DNA from: Phycisphaerae bacterium | GTDB taxonomy: Bacteria > Planctomycetota > Phycisphaerae > Sedimentisphaerales > Sedimentisphaeraceae | Direction: 5' to 3' | NCBI GenBank assembly: GCA_027078365.1 | Contig: JALWYQ010000037.1 | Span: 43,143 to 107,142 of the forward strand | Length of the DNA: 64,000 nucleotides | In this document: piece by piece, positions 25,249 to 33,524 of the stretch | Position numbering within the stretch: position 1 is the stretch's first letter | Layout: each line of letters opens with the position of its first letter | Notes under the pieces: generated by a model | The model's database searches: none | Told to the model about the DNA's origin: nothing | What the model saw: the letters and a program-made list of their open reading frames with translations, nothing else | Program-made: the position numbers and the translations under genes

Positions 25249-25482
25249 GAATCTTAGTGATAATCTTCACGGCTCTATGCCTGTAATGGTGCTTACAAAA
25301 CTGAATAGGCTGACTTTTCTTAACTGACATGTAACTCTCCGTAAAACAAGGTGCAAACTAAAACGGGACAAGCATAACCATTAATTAAGTATAACTATGA
25401 ACTAGGTATAACCACTCAATATCAGCACCCGTCAGATTAACCAAATAACCCAAAAAGCAATATTTAAAAGAGGGTAATTAGT
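25249..25482. other. Intergenic leader before the ParB-like cassette
   Basis: A 234-base AT-rich gap with no open frame that I support. Several TATAACTA/TATAACCA repeats occur at 25376-25412 (cataaccatt, tataactatg, tataaccact). The ParB-like gene has GAGGGTAAT upstream of its ATG. Confidence 0.35.
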
Positions 25483-26949
25483 ATGCAAAATTTTCATGAT
25501 TGGAAAGAAAGAAAACTGTCAATTAACAAGCTCTTCCTAGATAACAAAAACCCTAGACTCCCCATATCGTCTAGGAACCTAACTCAAACCGATCTCCTCT
25601 CTGAATTAGTAGCAAAAGACGATGTCTATGAGCTTGCCAAAACAATTACAGACAAAGGCTATATGCCTATTGAAAGTTTAATTGTTATAGAAGAAAGCGG
25701 CAAAAAGGTTGTAGTGGAGGGCAATCGTAGACTCTCCAGCCTAAAATTGCTCCTAGATCCAAATAAAATAAGCGGGACAATATCAAGAAAGTTCAGAGCT
25801 TTATCACAGAAAATTGATGCCGAAAACATCAAGAAGGTGAAAGTAACAATTGCCCCTTCTCGCGAGGCCGCCAACGTCTACATTGCTATGAAGCACACTA
25901 AAGGCGGCGGCACAAACAGGTGGAACCATATTGAACAAGCAAGATTCTACAAGGCAATATACAGCGAAGGAAAGACTACATCTCAAATAGCAAAAGATTT
26001 CTCTATTTCAAACAGCGAAGTAATTAAAGAATTAAGACTACTAACCATGTACGAATTGGCTTGCGAACTAGACCTGCCAGAAGATATTGCTGCCAAAGTC
26101 AGAGACTCTCGCCACTTTCCATCTACCACTCTCGAAAGAATATATGAAAACCAAGACTATAGGGATTGGCTCAGCCTTGACTTCAAAGGCGAATCTATGG
26201 AATGTAAAACAAGTCGGGCTGAATTTAATAAAGGTTACTCTAGGATAGTAACAGATATTGCTTTAGGAAAAATAACATCTCGATCCCACAACGACAGAGC
26301 TGCTGCCCAAGAATATCTTAAAGAGAATAAGGACTATAAGCCTAGCCCAAGCAAAAAAGAGAAATTCACTTACTCTTGTTTTGCCGGCTTTAAACTGCTG
26401 TCTGATAAAAAAACAGAGAAAGCATCAGCCCCCAAAAAGAAATCAGCTCCCCAAAAAAACCAGAGGCTGGTACCTAGCAAATTCACTTGCAATACCAGCT
26501 GTAACAGGCTTAACGACGTTTTCGCTGAATTCAAGAAAATGAAGATTAACGAAAGCCCTAACACGATAGCTATAATGCTTAGGTGTATCCTTGAAATGTC
26601 ACTTAATCATTACGTTGAAAAAATGGGCTACAGCAAAAAAATCGCCGAATTCTATAGAAGAAAACAGAAAAAAAAGAACGACTGGAGTCCGTCCCTTAAT
26701 CAAGTCGTCAATTATCTTTTAGAGCAAGATACTATTGTTTGCGGTAAAATAGAACCTGAAGTAATAAAATCAATAAAAAATATGGCCAAAGACAATTCTA
26801 CCTTCTATAATACTGACATGTTAAATGCATTCGTCCACAATAGATTTGTTATTGCTGACGAAAGAGTGCTAAGAGGTTTCTGGGAGCAACTCGAACCTCT
26901 ATTTAAAATCGTGTTGAATAAAGAATATTACGAAAACGAAGAAGGATAG
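25483..26949 (+). CDS. ParB/Srx-domain protein with HTH, cassette gene 1
   Basis: A 488-residue protein. Residues about 10-115 form a ParB/sulfiredoxin-type domain with the box EGNRRLSSLK (GNRR at 80-83). Residues about 163-187 are a helix-turn-helix (SQIAKDFSISNSEVIKEL). A Lys/Pro-rich linker (310-330) leads to a helical C-terminal domain ending in LNAFVHNRFVIADERVLRG, reminiscent of HEPN-like domains. ParB-fold proteins of this kind can act as nucleases or CTP-dependent DNA binders. It is followed at 3 bases by an adenine methyltransferase, so it likely recognises modified or unmodified DNA. Confidence 0.7.
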   Translation: MQNFHDWKERKLSINKLFLDNKNPRLPISSRNLTQTDLLSELVAKDDVYELAKTITDKGYMPIESLIVIEESGKKVVVEGNRRLSSLKLLLDPNKISGTISRKFRALSQKIDAENIKKVKVTIAPSREAANVYIAMKHTKGGGTNRWNHIEQARFYKAIYSEGKTTSQIAKDFSISNSEVIKELRLLTMYELACELDLPEDIAAKVRDSRHFPSTTLERIYENQDYRDWLSLDFKGESMECKTSRAEFNKGYSRIVTDIALGKITSRSHNDRAAAQEYLKENKDYKPSPSKKEKFTYSCFAGFKLLSDKKTEKASAPKKKSAPQKNQRLVPSKFTCNTSCNRLNDVFAEFKKMKINESPNTIAIMLRCILEMSLNHYVEKMGYSKKIAEFYRRKQKKKNDWSPSLNQVVNYLLEQDTIVCGKIEPEVIKSIKNMAKDNSTFYNTDMLNAFVHNRFVIADERVLRGFWEQLEPLFKIVLNKEYYENEEG

Positions 26950-26952
26950 AGC

Positions 26953-27819
26953 ATGGCAAAAACCTATAGCCCACTTAGGTACCCAGGCGGTAAAAGTGCA
27001 CTGATGCCCTTTTTGATGGAAACGATCTACTTGAATCAGCTTCAAGGGTGTACGTATATAGAACCTTTCGCCGGAGGTGCTGGCGCGGCTTTAGGACTGT
27101 TGTTCGGCGAGCATGTAGACAAGATTGTAATAAACGATGTTGATTTTTGTATATACGCCTTTTGGCATTCAATTATGAATAATACGGATAAATTCCTTGC
27201 CCTCGTAAACGATACAGATGTCAATATTGAAGAATGGCACAAACAACGAGAAATATACAATAAGTGCGACAAGAGATCGTTATTGAAGGTGGGTTTTGCA
27301 ACCTTCTTTCTCAATCGCTGCAATAGATCTGGAATTCTCAAAAAGGCAGGGCCAATAGGCGGTAAGGGCCAGAGTGGTAACTGGAAAATAGATGCAAGAT
27401 TCAACAAAAAAAATCTCATAGAACGCTTAGAGCGCGTCGCTTCCTACGGCGAGAGAATAGCTGTGTCCAATTTGAACGCAAACGACTTATTGATAAACAT
27501 CAACTCACAAAAGTCAAATGAGAATATATTAGTTTATCTAGACCCACCTTACTATAACAAGGGAGCAGAGCTATATATAAACCATTTCCTGCACGACGAT
27601 CACGCCAACCTGTCCACCCAAATGTGCAAATACGAAAGCTTCAAATGGTTAATTTCTTATGACAATGTAACTCAAATAAAAGACATGTATCAAGAAATGA
27701 ACATAATTGAATTTTCACTAAACTACCACACCAGCAACCCTCGCAAGGGTAGCGAAATCTTGATCTTTAACGACACCATTAAAGTCCCTAGTACCCTTCT
27801 GGGTTCAAAGACAGCGTAA
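26953..27819 (+). CDS. Dam-type (D12 class) N6-adenine DNA methyltransferase
   Basis: A 288-residue SAM-dependent enzyme. RYPGGKSAL at residues 9-17, motif I EPFAGGAGAALG at 37-48 and motif IV DPPYY at 197-201 define the D12/Dam class, which methylates adenine in a short target. All catalytic residues are intact and length is usual. It starts 3 bases after the ParB-like stop, hence co-translated. A role in protecting DNA from a partner nuclease is inferred. Confidence 0.9.
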   Translation: MAKTYSPLRYPGGKSALMPFLMETIYLNQLQGCTYIEPFAGGAGAALGLLFGEHVDKIVINDVDFCIYAFWHSIMNNTDKFLALVNDTDVNIEEWHKQREIYNKCDKRSLLKVGFATFFLNRCNRSGILKKAGPIGGKGQSGNWKIDARFNKKNLIERLERVASYGERIAVSNLNANDLLININSQKSNENILVYLDPPYYNKGAELYINHFLHDDHANLSTQMCKYESFKWLISYDNVTQIKDMYQEMNIIEFSLNYHTSNPRKGSEILIFNDTIKVPSTLLGSKTA

Positions 27820-27933
27820 GATGTCCACTTTCTCGTCATTTCTTGCCATAACTTAGCACAGAGAAACACGACACAACCAATTACAACCAAACAATTTACG
27901 AAACAAACAATCAAGACTCTTAGAAACACAGTA

Positions 27934-28557
27934 TTGCCCTACCATGAATTCGCAAAAGATCTTGTTAGAAACTGGCTAGTTGAACATAAATTTAAAGGTT
28001 GGAACAAAACGGAAACCACTGGCAGGCCCGTGACACAAGAAATGAAAGCAAAACAAGCCGCATTCATTGCGAAAGAGCTCGCAGACCATTCAAAATGGCG
28101 GTCGCATGGAAGATCTTTGAAAATAAAAAATCTGAAAGAAATAGGATTGCGAATAACAAAGGTGGATGAAACCCCAGATTTTGCCGATGTAGTGCATAGA
28201 ATCCAAACGGTATGCGGGTTACTGTTTGACAACACCAGCATTTTTAAGGTTTTTGCAACCAAAGATCGCAAGATATTTAGGCAAGAGATGCAAGGTGGCA
28301 GCAGGCATCAAGTTCCGCAGTTTCACAATAGCCCGTCTGCCGCATCAGTTGTGAAGTATTGCCCAAACTGCCGTACCAGACATAGTTATTACGCCAAGTT
28401 CATTAATAATCCACAGATAGACGCTGATTTTGCAAGAAAAGGAGTGAAACCGCTCCCTAAAAATGCTAAAATAAAGTGTGCTTGTGGTGTTGAGATTGAT
28501 TTATCTGAATGGAAAAAAAAAGTAGAAATGGATTTTGGAAGGAAGTTGATTTTTTAA
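27934..28557 (+). CDS. C-terminal-half homologue of serine dehydrogenase proteinase, with zinc ribbon
   Basis: A 207-residue protein. The segment WRSHGRSLKIKNLKEIGL (about residues 52-69), followed by a helical region and FKVFATKD, resembles the C-terminal part of serine dehydrogenase proteinases (ClpP/SppA-like). The N-terminal catalytic half with the Ser motif is absent. The C-terminus holds a zinc ribbon (CPNCRTRH and CACG, near residues 143-185). It may be a truncated or stand-alone adaptor. The similarity is from memory and unverified. The start codon used is not ATG-certain, since no clear ribosome site is visible. Confidence 0.5.
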   Translation: MPYHEFAKDLVRNWLVEHKFKGWNKTETTGRPVTQEMKAKQAAFIAKELADHSKWRSHGRSLKIKNLKEIGLRITKVDETPDFADVVHRIQTVCGLLFDNTSIFKVFATKDRKIFRQEMQGGSRHQVPQFHNSPSAASVVKYCPNCRTRHSYYAKFINNPQIDADFARKGVKPLPKNAKIKCACGVEIDLSEWKKKVEMDFGRKLIF

Positions 28558-28578
28558 TTTATATTGTGGGGCATAGAA

Positions 28579-28749
28579 ATGGAATTGGAAGGAACAACAT
28601 TTATTGACGACACAGTGACAACTTTTCTAGTGGAGACAAAAGACGGCAAATTTGCCGAAGTAACAGCCTGTCCTCCGGATGTTATTAGGATGAAAGCAGA
28701 AAGAATAATGGTAGAAGATGAGTATTATAGATATAAAACCACAACTTGA
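28579..28749 (+). CDS. Small acidic protein, last cassette gene
   Basis: A 56-residue protein from ATG 28579 (MELEGTTFID), 21 bases after the previous stop. It is acidic with a beta-like ETKDGKFAEVTACPPD stretch and may be an inhibitor or accessory subunit. A strong terminator follows at 28772. No family recognised. Confidence 0.5.
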   Translation: MELEGTTFIDDTVTTFLVETKDGKFAEVTACPPDVIRMKAERIMVEDEYYRYKTTT

Positions 28750-28771
28750 TCATCTACAAACTTAGACACTT

Positions 28772-28800
28772 AAGACCCCATCTAATTGGGGTCTTTTTTT
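28772..28800 (+). terminator. Rho-independent terminator of the ParB-Dam cassette
   Basis: AAGACCCC pairs perfectly with GGGGTCTT around ATCTAATT, followed by a run of T to 28800. It closes the four-gene unit. Confidence 0.85.
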
Positions 28801-28818
28801 ATGCGATAAGCGAATTAG

Positions 28819-28989
28819 CAAGCATCTAAACAATTAGCAATCAAAGACATGCTCCCAAAACTAACCAAAACGCTCAAGGATGAAATTTTCCGCAGCAAAG
28901 CCAAATCTATTGTAGATAAATCTTCTCAAGCTGCTCAAGCAGCCCAGCAGCAAACTCTGGACAAGAGTGGCTCAACAGGAGCCGCTTAA
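28819..28989 (+). pseudogene. C-terminal fragment related to the gene at 24886-25248
   Basis: In frame after a TAG at 28816, QASKQLAIKDMLPKLTKTLK continues to a TAA at 28987. It aligns to the segment AIKKMLPELTKSILSEI of the intact gene. The nucleotide match is clear over about 50 bases (including GCTCCCA and CTAACCAA). The two copies flank the ParB-Dam cassette. The fragment's own C-terminus is Gln/Ala-rich and differs. A short functional frame from ATG 28849 cannot be excluded. Confidence 0.6.
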
Positions 28990-29238
28990 TCTTTTCGGCT
29001 AGTAAATGTAGTTCAAAGTTGCGGTTTTCCATAACAATATATCAAAGAATCACAAAGCCAGATTAACCAAGCGACAAAAGAACAAAACGGTCTTGCAAAA
29101 AGAATGCCTCGGCAGAACGAGGTCCACACCTATTTTAGCAGCCGCCTTTCTTTGTATTTGATTAAACCAACATCTCAGGGTAAAATGTGCGTCCATTAGA
29201 AACATTTACTTTATTGAACTTAGAGACCAAGAAATAAA
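28990..29238. other. Intergenic region before the restriction-modification pair
   Basis: A 249-base gap with no supported gene. It ends with GAGACCAAGAAATAAA before the methyltransferase ATG at 29239. I see no strong hairpin. Confidence 0.3.
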
Positions 29239-32200
29239 ATGTCTTTTGCAAGTCGGCAATTAATTGAGAAATTTGATCTGACAAGAGTATCTGCGCCCCT
29301 TTTTTTCCGTTCTGCGGATGATATAGAGAGATTTGCGGGCAAGCACCCTTATTCCCACCTAATGAGACGAGCATGGGAAACAATGCATCTCAATGGCATA
29401 CTATGCGTCGATGGCCGCCCTACAGTCTACTTCAAAGAAGTTAAACGCTTGGATTCTATTAGGCAACATAATCGTTATCGCAAATTCTGGAACCAGGGCC
29501 TGGCAACGCTTCTTGTTGTAAGCAGTCCTGACCAGGTTCAGGTTTTTTCGAGCTTGGCAAAGCCGGTCAAAGAAGATTCGCAAGTAGACAATGAGGGTCG
29601 ACTTGTAGAAATACTTGATTCTACCACTAAAGTACTCAACTTTGTCAAAAGGGTTCAGAGCGGACAGATATACAGAGACAAACCTCAGTGTTTCGACTCA
29701 AACCAGACGGTCGACAAGTTCCTTCTCCGGAATTTAAGCGAAGCACGAGATCAATTACACCAACATAACAATTTGAGTTATAAAGTTGTACACGCACTTC
29801 TTGGCCGTGTCATCTTCGCTTGCTACCTTATTGAACGCGGCATTATCGATGAAAGCCTTTTTGCTGAAGCAAATGCAAAGGGAATCAAAAGCCTTCACGA
29901 GCTTCTAACGCAATACGATAACACCAAAGCAAAAAAAATCCTCTACGACCTTTTCGCAGTATTACAGCGGCATTTCAATGGAAGCATGTTTGATGATACC
30001 GTCGAAAAAGAAAGGCCGCAAATTGACGACAAGCACATTTCGATTCTTCGTCGTTTTTTAATTGGTGAAGAATTAAAAAGCAAACAGTCTACTTTTGATT
30101 TCTGGGCCTATGATTTCAGCGTAATCCCAATAGAAACTATAAGCTCTATTTACGAAGAATTCCTTGGTGCTGAGGATAAAGCCGGAAAGAGAAAAAGCGG
30201 GGCATACTATACACCTAAACACCTTGCTGAAATGGTAGTCGATGTTGCTACCTCTGAATGGAACAGCCTTCTCGATAAGAGAATTTTGGATCCTGCCTGC
30301 GGGTCAGGAATATTCCTTGTGATAATTTTTAACCGGATAGCAGAGCAATGGCGATATAAAAACCCAGGAGTTCACAATATAACTCGTGCAGAGGCTCTAT
30401 TAGAAATCATCAGAGAAAAGATATGCGGTATAGATGTCAACGAAACCGCTTGTCGTATTGCCTGCTTTAGCCTCTACCTTGCCTTCCTTGATCAATTGAA
30501 GCCAAGAGAAATTTATGAACTGGAAGCGAAACGTGGCAAGATACTTGACAATTTCCTCGCCCTGAAAGACAGTGCTTATTCCAACAATGAATCCCCCGTC
30601 ATTTTCGAAGGCGATTTCTTCGAAAATACTATACCAGCTGCAAAAAACTTTGACTTGGTTATCGGCAACCCCCCATGGGTAAGCAGGGGCAGGGCTTCAG
30701 ACGCTAAGGCGTTAGACTGGTGCTTGAGCGAAGACAATAACCCGTATTTAGACGATGCCCCAAGGGCAAAGGCTGATCGTAAAAAATATTTTCTTCCAGC
30801 CAGACAAATTGCTCATGCTTTTATGTGGAAATCTTCGGTTCATTTAAACGATAACGGTAAGGCATGCTTGGTTTTATCAACAAAGGTACTTTTCAACAAT
30901 TCTACAGATAAATTCCAGGCTGGCTGGTTCTCAAACGTTACTGTAGAGAAAGTTGTACAACTGTCCGACTGGCGACATATTCTTTTTGAAAACGCTGTCA
31001 GCCCATCTGTAATAGTTAAGTACAACGCCCGTAAGCCCAAAGACGATTATTCTATTGACTACGAAGTACCAAAGGTCAGTAGTTGTGATCCGAGAAGAGG
31101 GGTCATTCATATATCACCTGAGGACCAAAAAACTATCCGACTATTCGACATACAGCAATATGCCAAGAAAAACAAAATCTCTATAGCGTGGAAAGAAAAG
31201 TTCTGGGGAACAAGGCGTGATAATCTCCTGCTGGATAGATTGCTTGAGATGCCCTGCCTCGGAGAACTGGTTAGTAAACCAAAGGAAAAAACAAACCTCT
31301 TCATAGCAAGCCAAGGCTTCCAGCCATTTAATGAGGAACGGTATTCGGAAGGCAAAAAAGCTTATGGTGAACCACAACCTGCTTGGTGGACACCAGAACA
31401 ACTATATATTGATGCCAAGAAAATCGGGCCAAACTTAATCATAACCAAAAAAAATTGCGAAAAAGTAGGACCCAGATTTAAGAAATTACACAGAATCCGG
31501 GACAAAAGAATATACACGCGTCCAAAGGTTCTAGTGAATAAGGGCTTCACGAAAGCTGTTTATTGCGACTTTGAAGCAATTTTCCAAGACGCCATATATT
31601 CTATTTCTGGTTCACCATCTAATTATAGATTGTTAATGTTTATTGCAGCAGTTTTAAATTCAAAACTTGCTAAGTACTTTCAATTTCACACCTCCGCTAA
31701 TTTAGGTATAGAGAGGGAACAAATTTTTCCTACTGAATATAAACGGATTCCATTCCCTCTTCCTAAAGACACTGAAAACCCGGAAGAATCAGATAGGATA
31801 ATAAATGAAATAGCCATGCATATGAGTGATCTTAAAGCATTGATCGAGAAAGACTTTATGCTTCAAGAGGAAAAGGTAGCTTTGGCTGCTGAAAAAATAG
31901 AGGTTTTGCTATATAAATATTATGGAATATCTCAACATGAGCAGTTGCTCATTGATGATACTGTGAATATTTTCAAAAGTAGCATGATGCCAACCTCCAT
32001 CAATAGCAGAGTCAAAACCATCGGATGCCCTACCCCTAACGAAAGAAAAGGTTATGCAGAGTTGCTCTGCTCAATATTAAATACATGGGCCAAACGAAGC
32101 GATTTTCATGTGAATGGCAGGGTTGAATACTCAGAGATTTTAGGCACATCAATAGTAACACTTGTGAAATCTCATAAAACTGAGCGGTACAGTGAGACGA

Positions 32201-32418
32201 AAACATCCGACGATCTGCATGCAGCTTTAAAGAACATTCAAAATGCCCTACCCAAAAAGATGGGTAAATTTGTTTATCACCGTCACCTGAAAGTCTTTGA
32301 TGGGAATCAGCTTTATATTCTTAAACCACTTTCACGAAGGTACTGGACAAAAACAGCGGCTATAAATGATGCTGATGAAATTGCTGTAGCAATACTCTCT
32401 TCAGAAGGGAGTCGTTGA
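29239..32418 (+). CDS. Large N6-adenine DNA methyltransferase (type II R-M, Eco57I/PglX-like)
   Basis: A 1059-residue enzyme. Motif I DPACGSGIFL lies near residue 351 and motif IV NPPWVSRG near residue 477, the hallmarks of gamma-class adenine methyltransferases. An N-terminal helical region of about 300 residues precedes SGAYYTPKHLAEMVVD, and a long C-terminal target-recognition part follows. There is no obvious PD-(D/E)XK core in it, so cleavage probably comes from the gene that overlaps its stop. The pair forms a complete type II-like system. Confidence 0.8.
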   Translation: MSFASRQLIEKFDLTRVSAPLFFRSADDIERFAGKHPYSHLMRRAWETMHLNGILCVDGRPTVYFKEVKRLDSIRQHNRYRKFWNQGLATLLVVSSPDQVQVFSSLAKPVKEDSQVDNEGRLVEILDSTTKVLNFVKRVQSGQIYRDKPQCFDSNQTVDKFLLRNLSEARDQLHQHNNLSYKVVHALLGRVIFACYLIERGIIDESLFAEANAKGIKSLHELLTQYDNTKAKKILYDLFAVLQRHFNGSMFDDTVEKERPQIDDKHISILRRFLIGEELKSKQSTFDFWAYDFSVIPIETISSIYEEFLGAEDKAGKRKSGAYYTPKHLAEMVVDVATSEWNSLLDKRILDPACGSGIFLVIIFNRIAEQWRYKNPGVHNITRAEALLEIIREKICGIDVNETACRIACFSLYLAFLDQLKPREIYELEAKRGKILDNFLALKDSAYSNNESPVIFEGDFFENTIPAAKNFDLVIGNPPWVSRGRASDAKALDWCLSEDNNPYLDDAPRAKADRKKYFLPARQIAHAFMWKSSVHLNDNGKACLVLSTKVLFNNSTDKFQAGWFSNVTVEKVVQLSDWRHILFENAVSPSVIVKYNARKPKDDYSIDYEVPKVSSCDPRRGVIHISPEDQKTIRLFDIQQYAKKNKISIAWKEKFWGTRRDNLLLDRLLEMPCLGELVSKPKEKTNLFIASQGFQPFNEERYSEGKKAYGEPQPAWWTPEQLYIDAKKIGPNLIITKKNCEKVGPRFKKLHRIRDKRIYTRPKVLVNKGFTKAVYCDFEAIFQDAIYSISGSPSNYRLLMFIAAVLNSKLAKYFQFHTSANLGIEREQIFPTEYKRIPFPLPKDTENPEESDRIINEIAMHMSDLKALIEKDFMLQEEKVALAAEKIEVLLYKYYGISQHEQLLIDDTVNIFKSSMMPTSINSRVKTIGCPTPNERKGYAELLCSILNTWAKRSDFHVNGRVEYSEILGTSIVTLVKSHKTERYSETKTSDDLHAALKNIQNALPKKMGKFVYHRHLKVFDGNQLYILKPLSRRYWTKTAAINDADEIAVAILSSEGSR

Positions 32419-33077
32419 TGTCAGTAGCTATAGTTGGAGAGGCTGGAGGCTGGAAGAAGGATCTGTTTCCAGACGAGCTAATCCCTGATATATTGGAATT
32501 TGTCGTGGAAACTTGGAAGGCTTTCAACAAACCCTGCCGCCTTGACCATGAAGTTCTGATTTCTAAGGCCTTTACAAAAAAACTTCAGCAAGAAAAAAAC
32601 ATACAGAACAAGTTGCCATTCCAGATACGACCTGAAATTGAAACTTCCGATTCTCCAATGGGAAAGGATGGCCGAATAGACATCTGTTTTATCTTTATGG
32701 GTACTACAAGGGAAAATATTTACTTCGCTTTTGAGTGCAAAAGATTGCGTATTCCCCAACAAGCACCCAAAAAGCCTGTGACTAACAATAGTGACTATGT
32801 TGGGGAGCAAGGCATGATGTGTTTTGTTACAGGAAAATATAGCAGTAACGTAAAACATGGAGGAATGATCGGATATATTATGGATGGCAAAACCACCTCT
32901 GCTATCACCTCTGTCACAAAACTTATAAATAAAAAACGGTCAGACCTTAAGCTATCCCTCGGATCAAGCCTTGACGCTTCCTCAATCATGGCAAAACATC
33001 CAAATATAAAGGAAACCAGACACAACCTCCTCAACAGAAAGGAATTTACAATCCATCATGTTTTCCTCCCTGTATAA
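32418..33077 (+). CDS. Restriction endonuclease, PD-(D/E)XK-like
   Basis: A 220-residue protein whose ATG 32418 shares one base with the methyltransferase stop (TGATG). A PD-(D/E)XK core is visible: GRIDICFIF near residues 84-92 supplies the first Asp, and YFAFECKRL near residues 102-110 supplies the E-x-K pair (Glu106, Lys108). It would cut DNA not methylated by its partner. The coupling argues for one R-M unit. The TTG at 32415 is a less likely start. Confidence 0.65.
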   Translation: MSVAIVGEAGGWKKDLFPDELIPDILEFVVETWKAFNKPCRLDHEVLISKAFTKKLQQEKNIQNKLPFQIRPEIETSDSPMGKDGRIDICFIFMGTTRENIYFAFECKRLRIPQQAPKKPVTNNSDYVGEQGMMCFVTGKYSSNVKHGGMIGYIMDGKTTSAITSVTKLINKKRSDLKLSLGSSLDASSIMAKHPNIKETRHNLLNRKEFTIHHVFLPV

Positions 33078-33433
33078 TGGAGAATTTTCATATAAACCCA
33101 TTCGTACAGTCTCTGACATGGTTATAAGAAAAGTTCCGTATGCCAAACACTTGCAAGGAAATGATTCAAAAGTTGGTGTCCTAGGCAACGGGCAATAGTT
33201 AAAAAAACACTAACCCACGAACGCATTTTAAACTGAGTTTTAGCAGCCAATTTTTGCCCCTCAAATTAATGGACACTTTCGATGGACTCATAGCACTTTT
33301 AAGGACAAAACGCAAAAACTTTAAAAGACTTGCAAAAACTCCCAACCTTTTTTACAATAGAACCTTAGATCCATAACCCCAGAGCTTACAAGGGTTTATG
33401 AATGGCAAAAATCTCGCTGGCAGTGTAGAAGTC
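33078..33433. other. Gene-free stretch before the element boundary
   Basis: No supported CDS. It includes GAGCTTACAAGGGTTT near 33390, upstream of the tRNA-like fragment, and probably represents element DNA next to the recombination site. The first promoter or RNA signals are not recognisable. Confidence 0.4.
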
Positions 33434-33458
33434 GTGAGTTCGAGTCTCATCGGCTCCA
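33434..33458 (+). other. 3' end of a tRNA-like gene, candidate attachment site
   Basis: T arm GTGAG-TTCGAGT-CTCAT and acceptor strand CGGCTCC plus discriminator A are present, but no GGAGCCG 5' strand occurs within the preceding 100 bases. A lone tRNA 3' end followed by a strong terminator is the classic distal attachment site of an element integrated into a tRNA (or tmRNA) gene. The intact gene should lie at the other end, left of this window. CCA is not encoded. Confidence 0.65.
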
Positions 33459-33460
33459 TT

Positions 33461-33495
33461 AAAAAAGGCTGGAACAGTTTGTTCCAGCCTTTTTT
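33461..33495. terminator. Strong bidirectional terminator
   Basis: AAAAAAGGCTGGAACA pairs perfectly (16 bp) with TGTTCCAGCCTTTTTT around GTT. It probably ended the interrupted tRNA gene and also ends the minus-strand envelope operon. Confidence 0.9.
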
Positions 33496-33524
33496 AATTA
33501 TCGATACTAGAAGAAAGGATTGCC

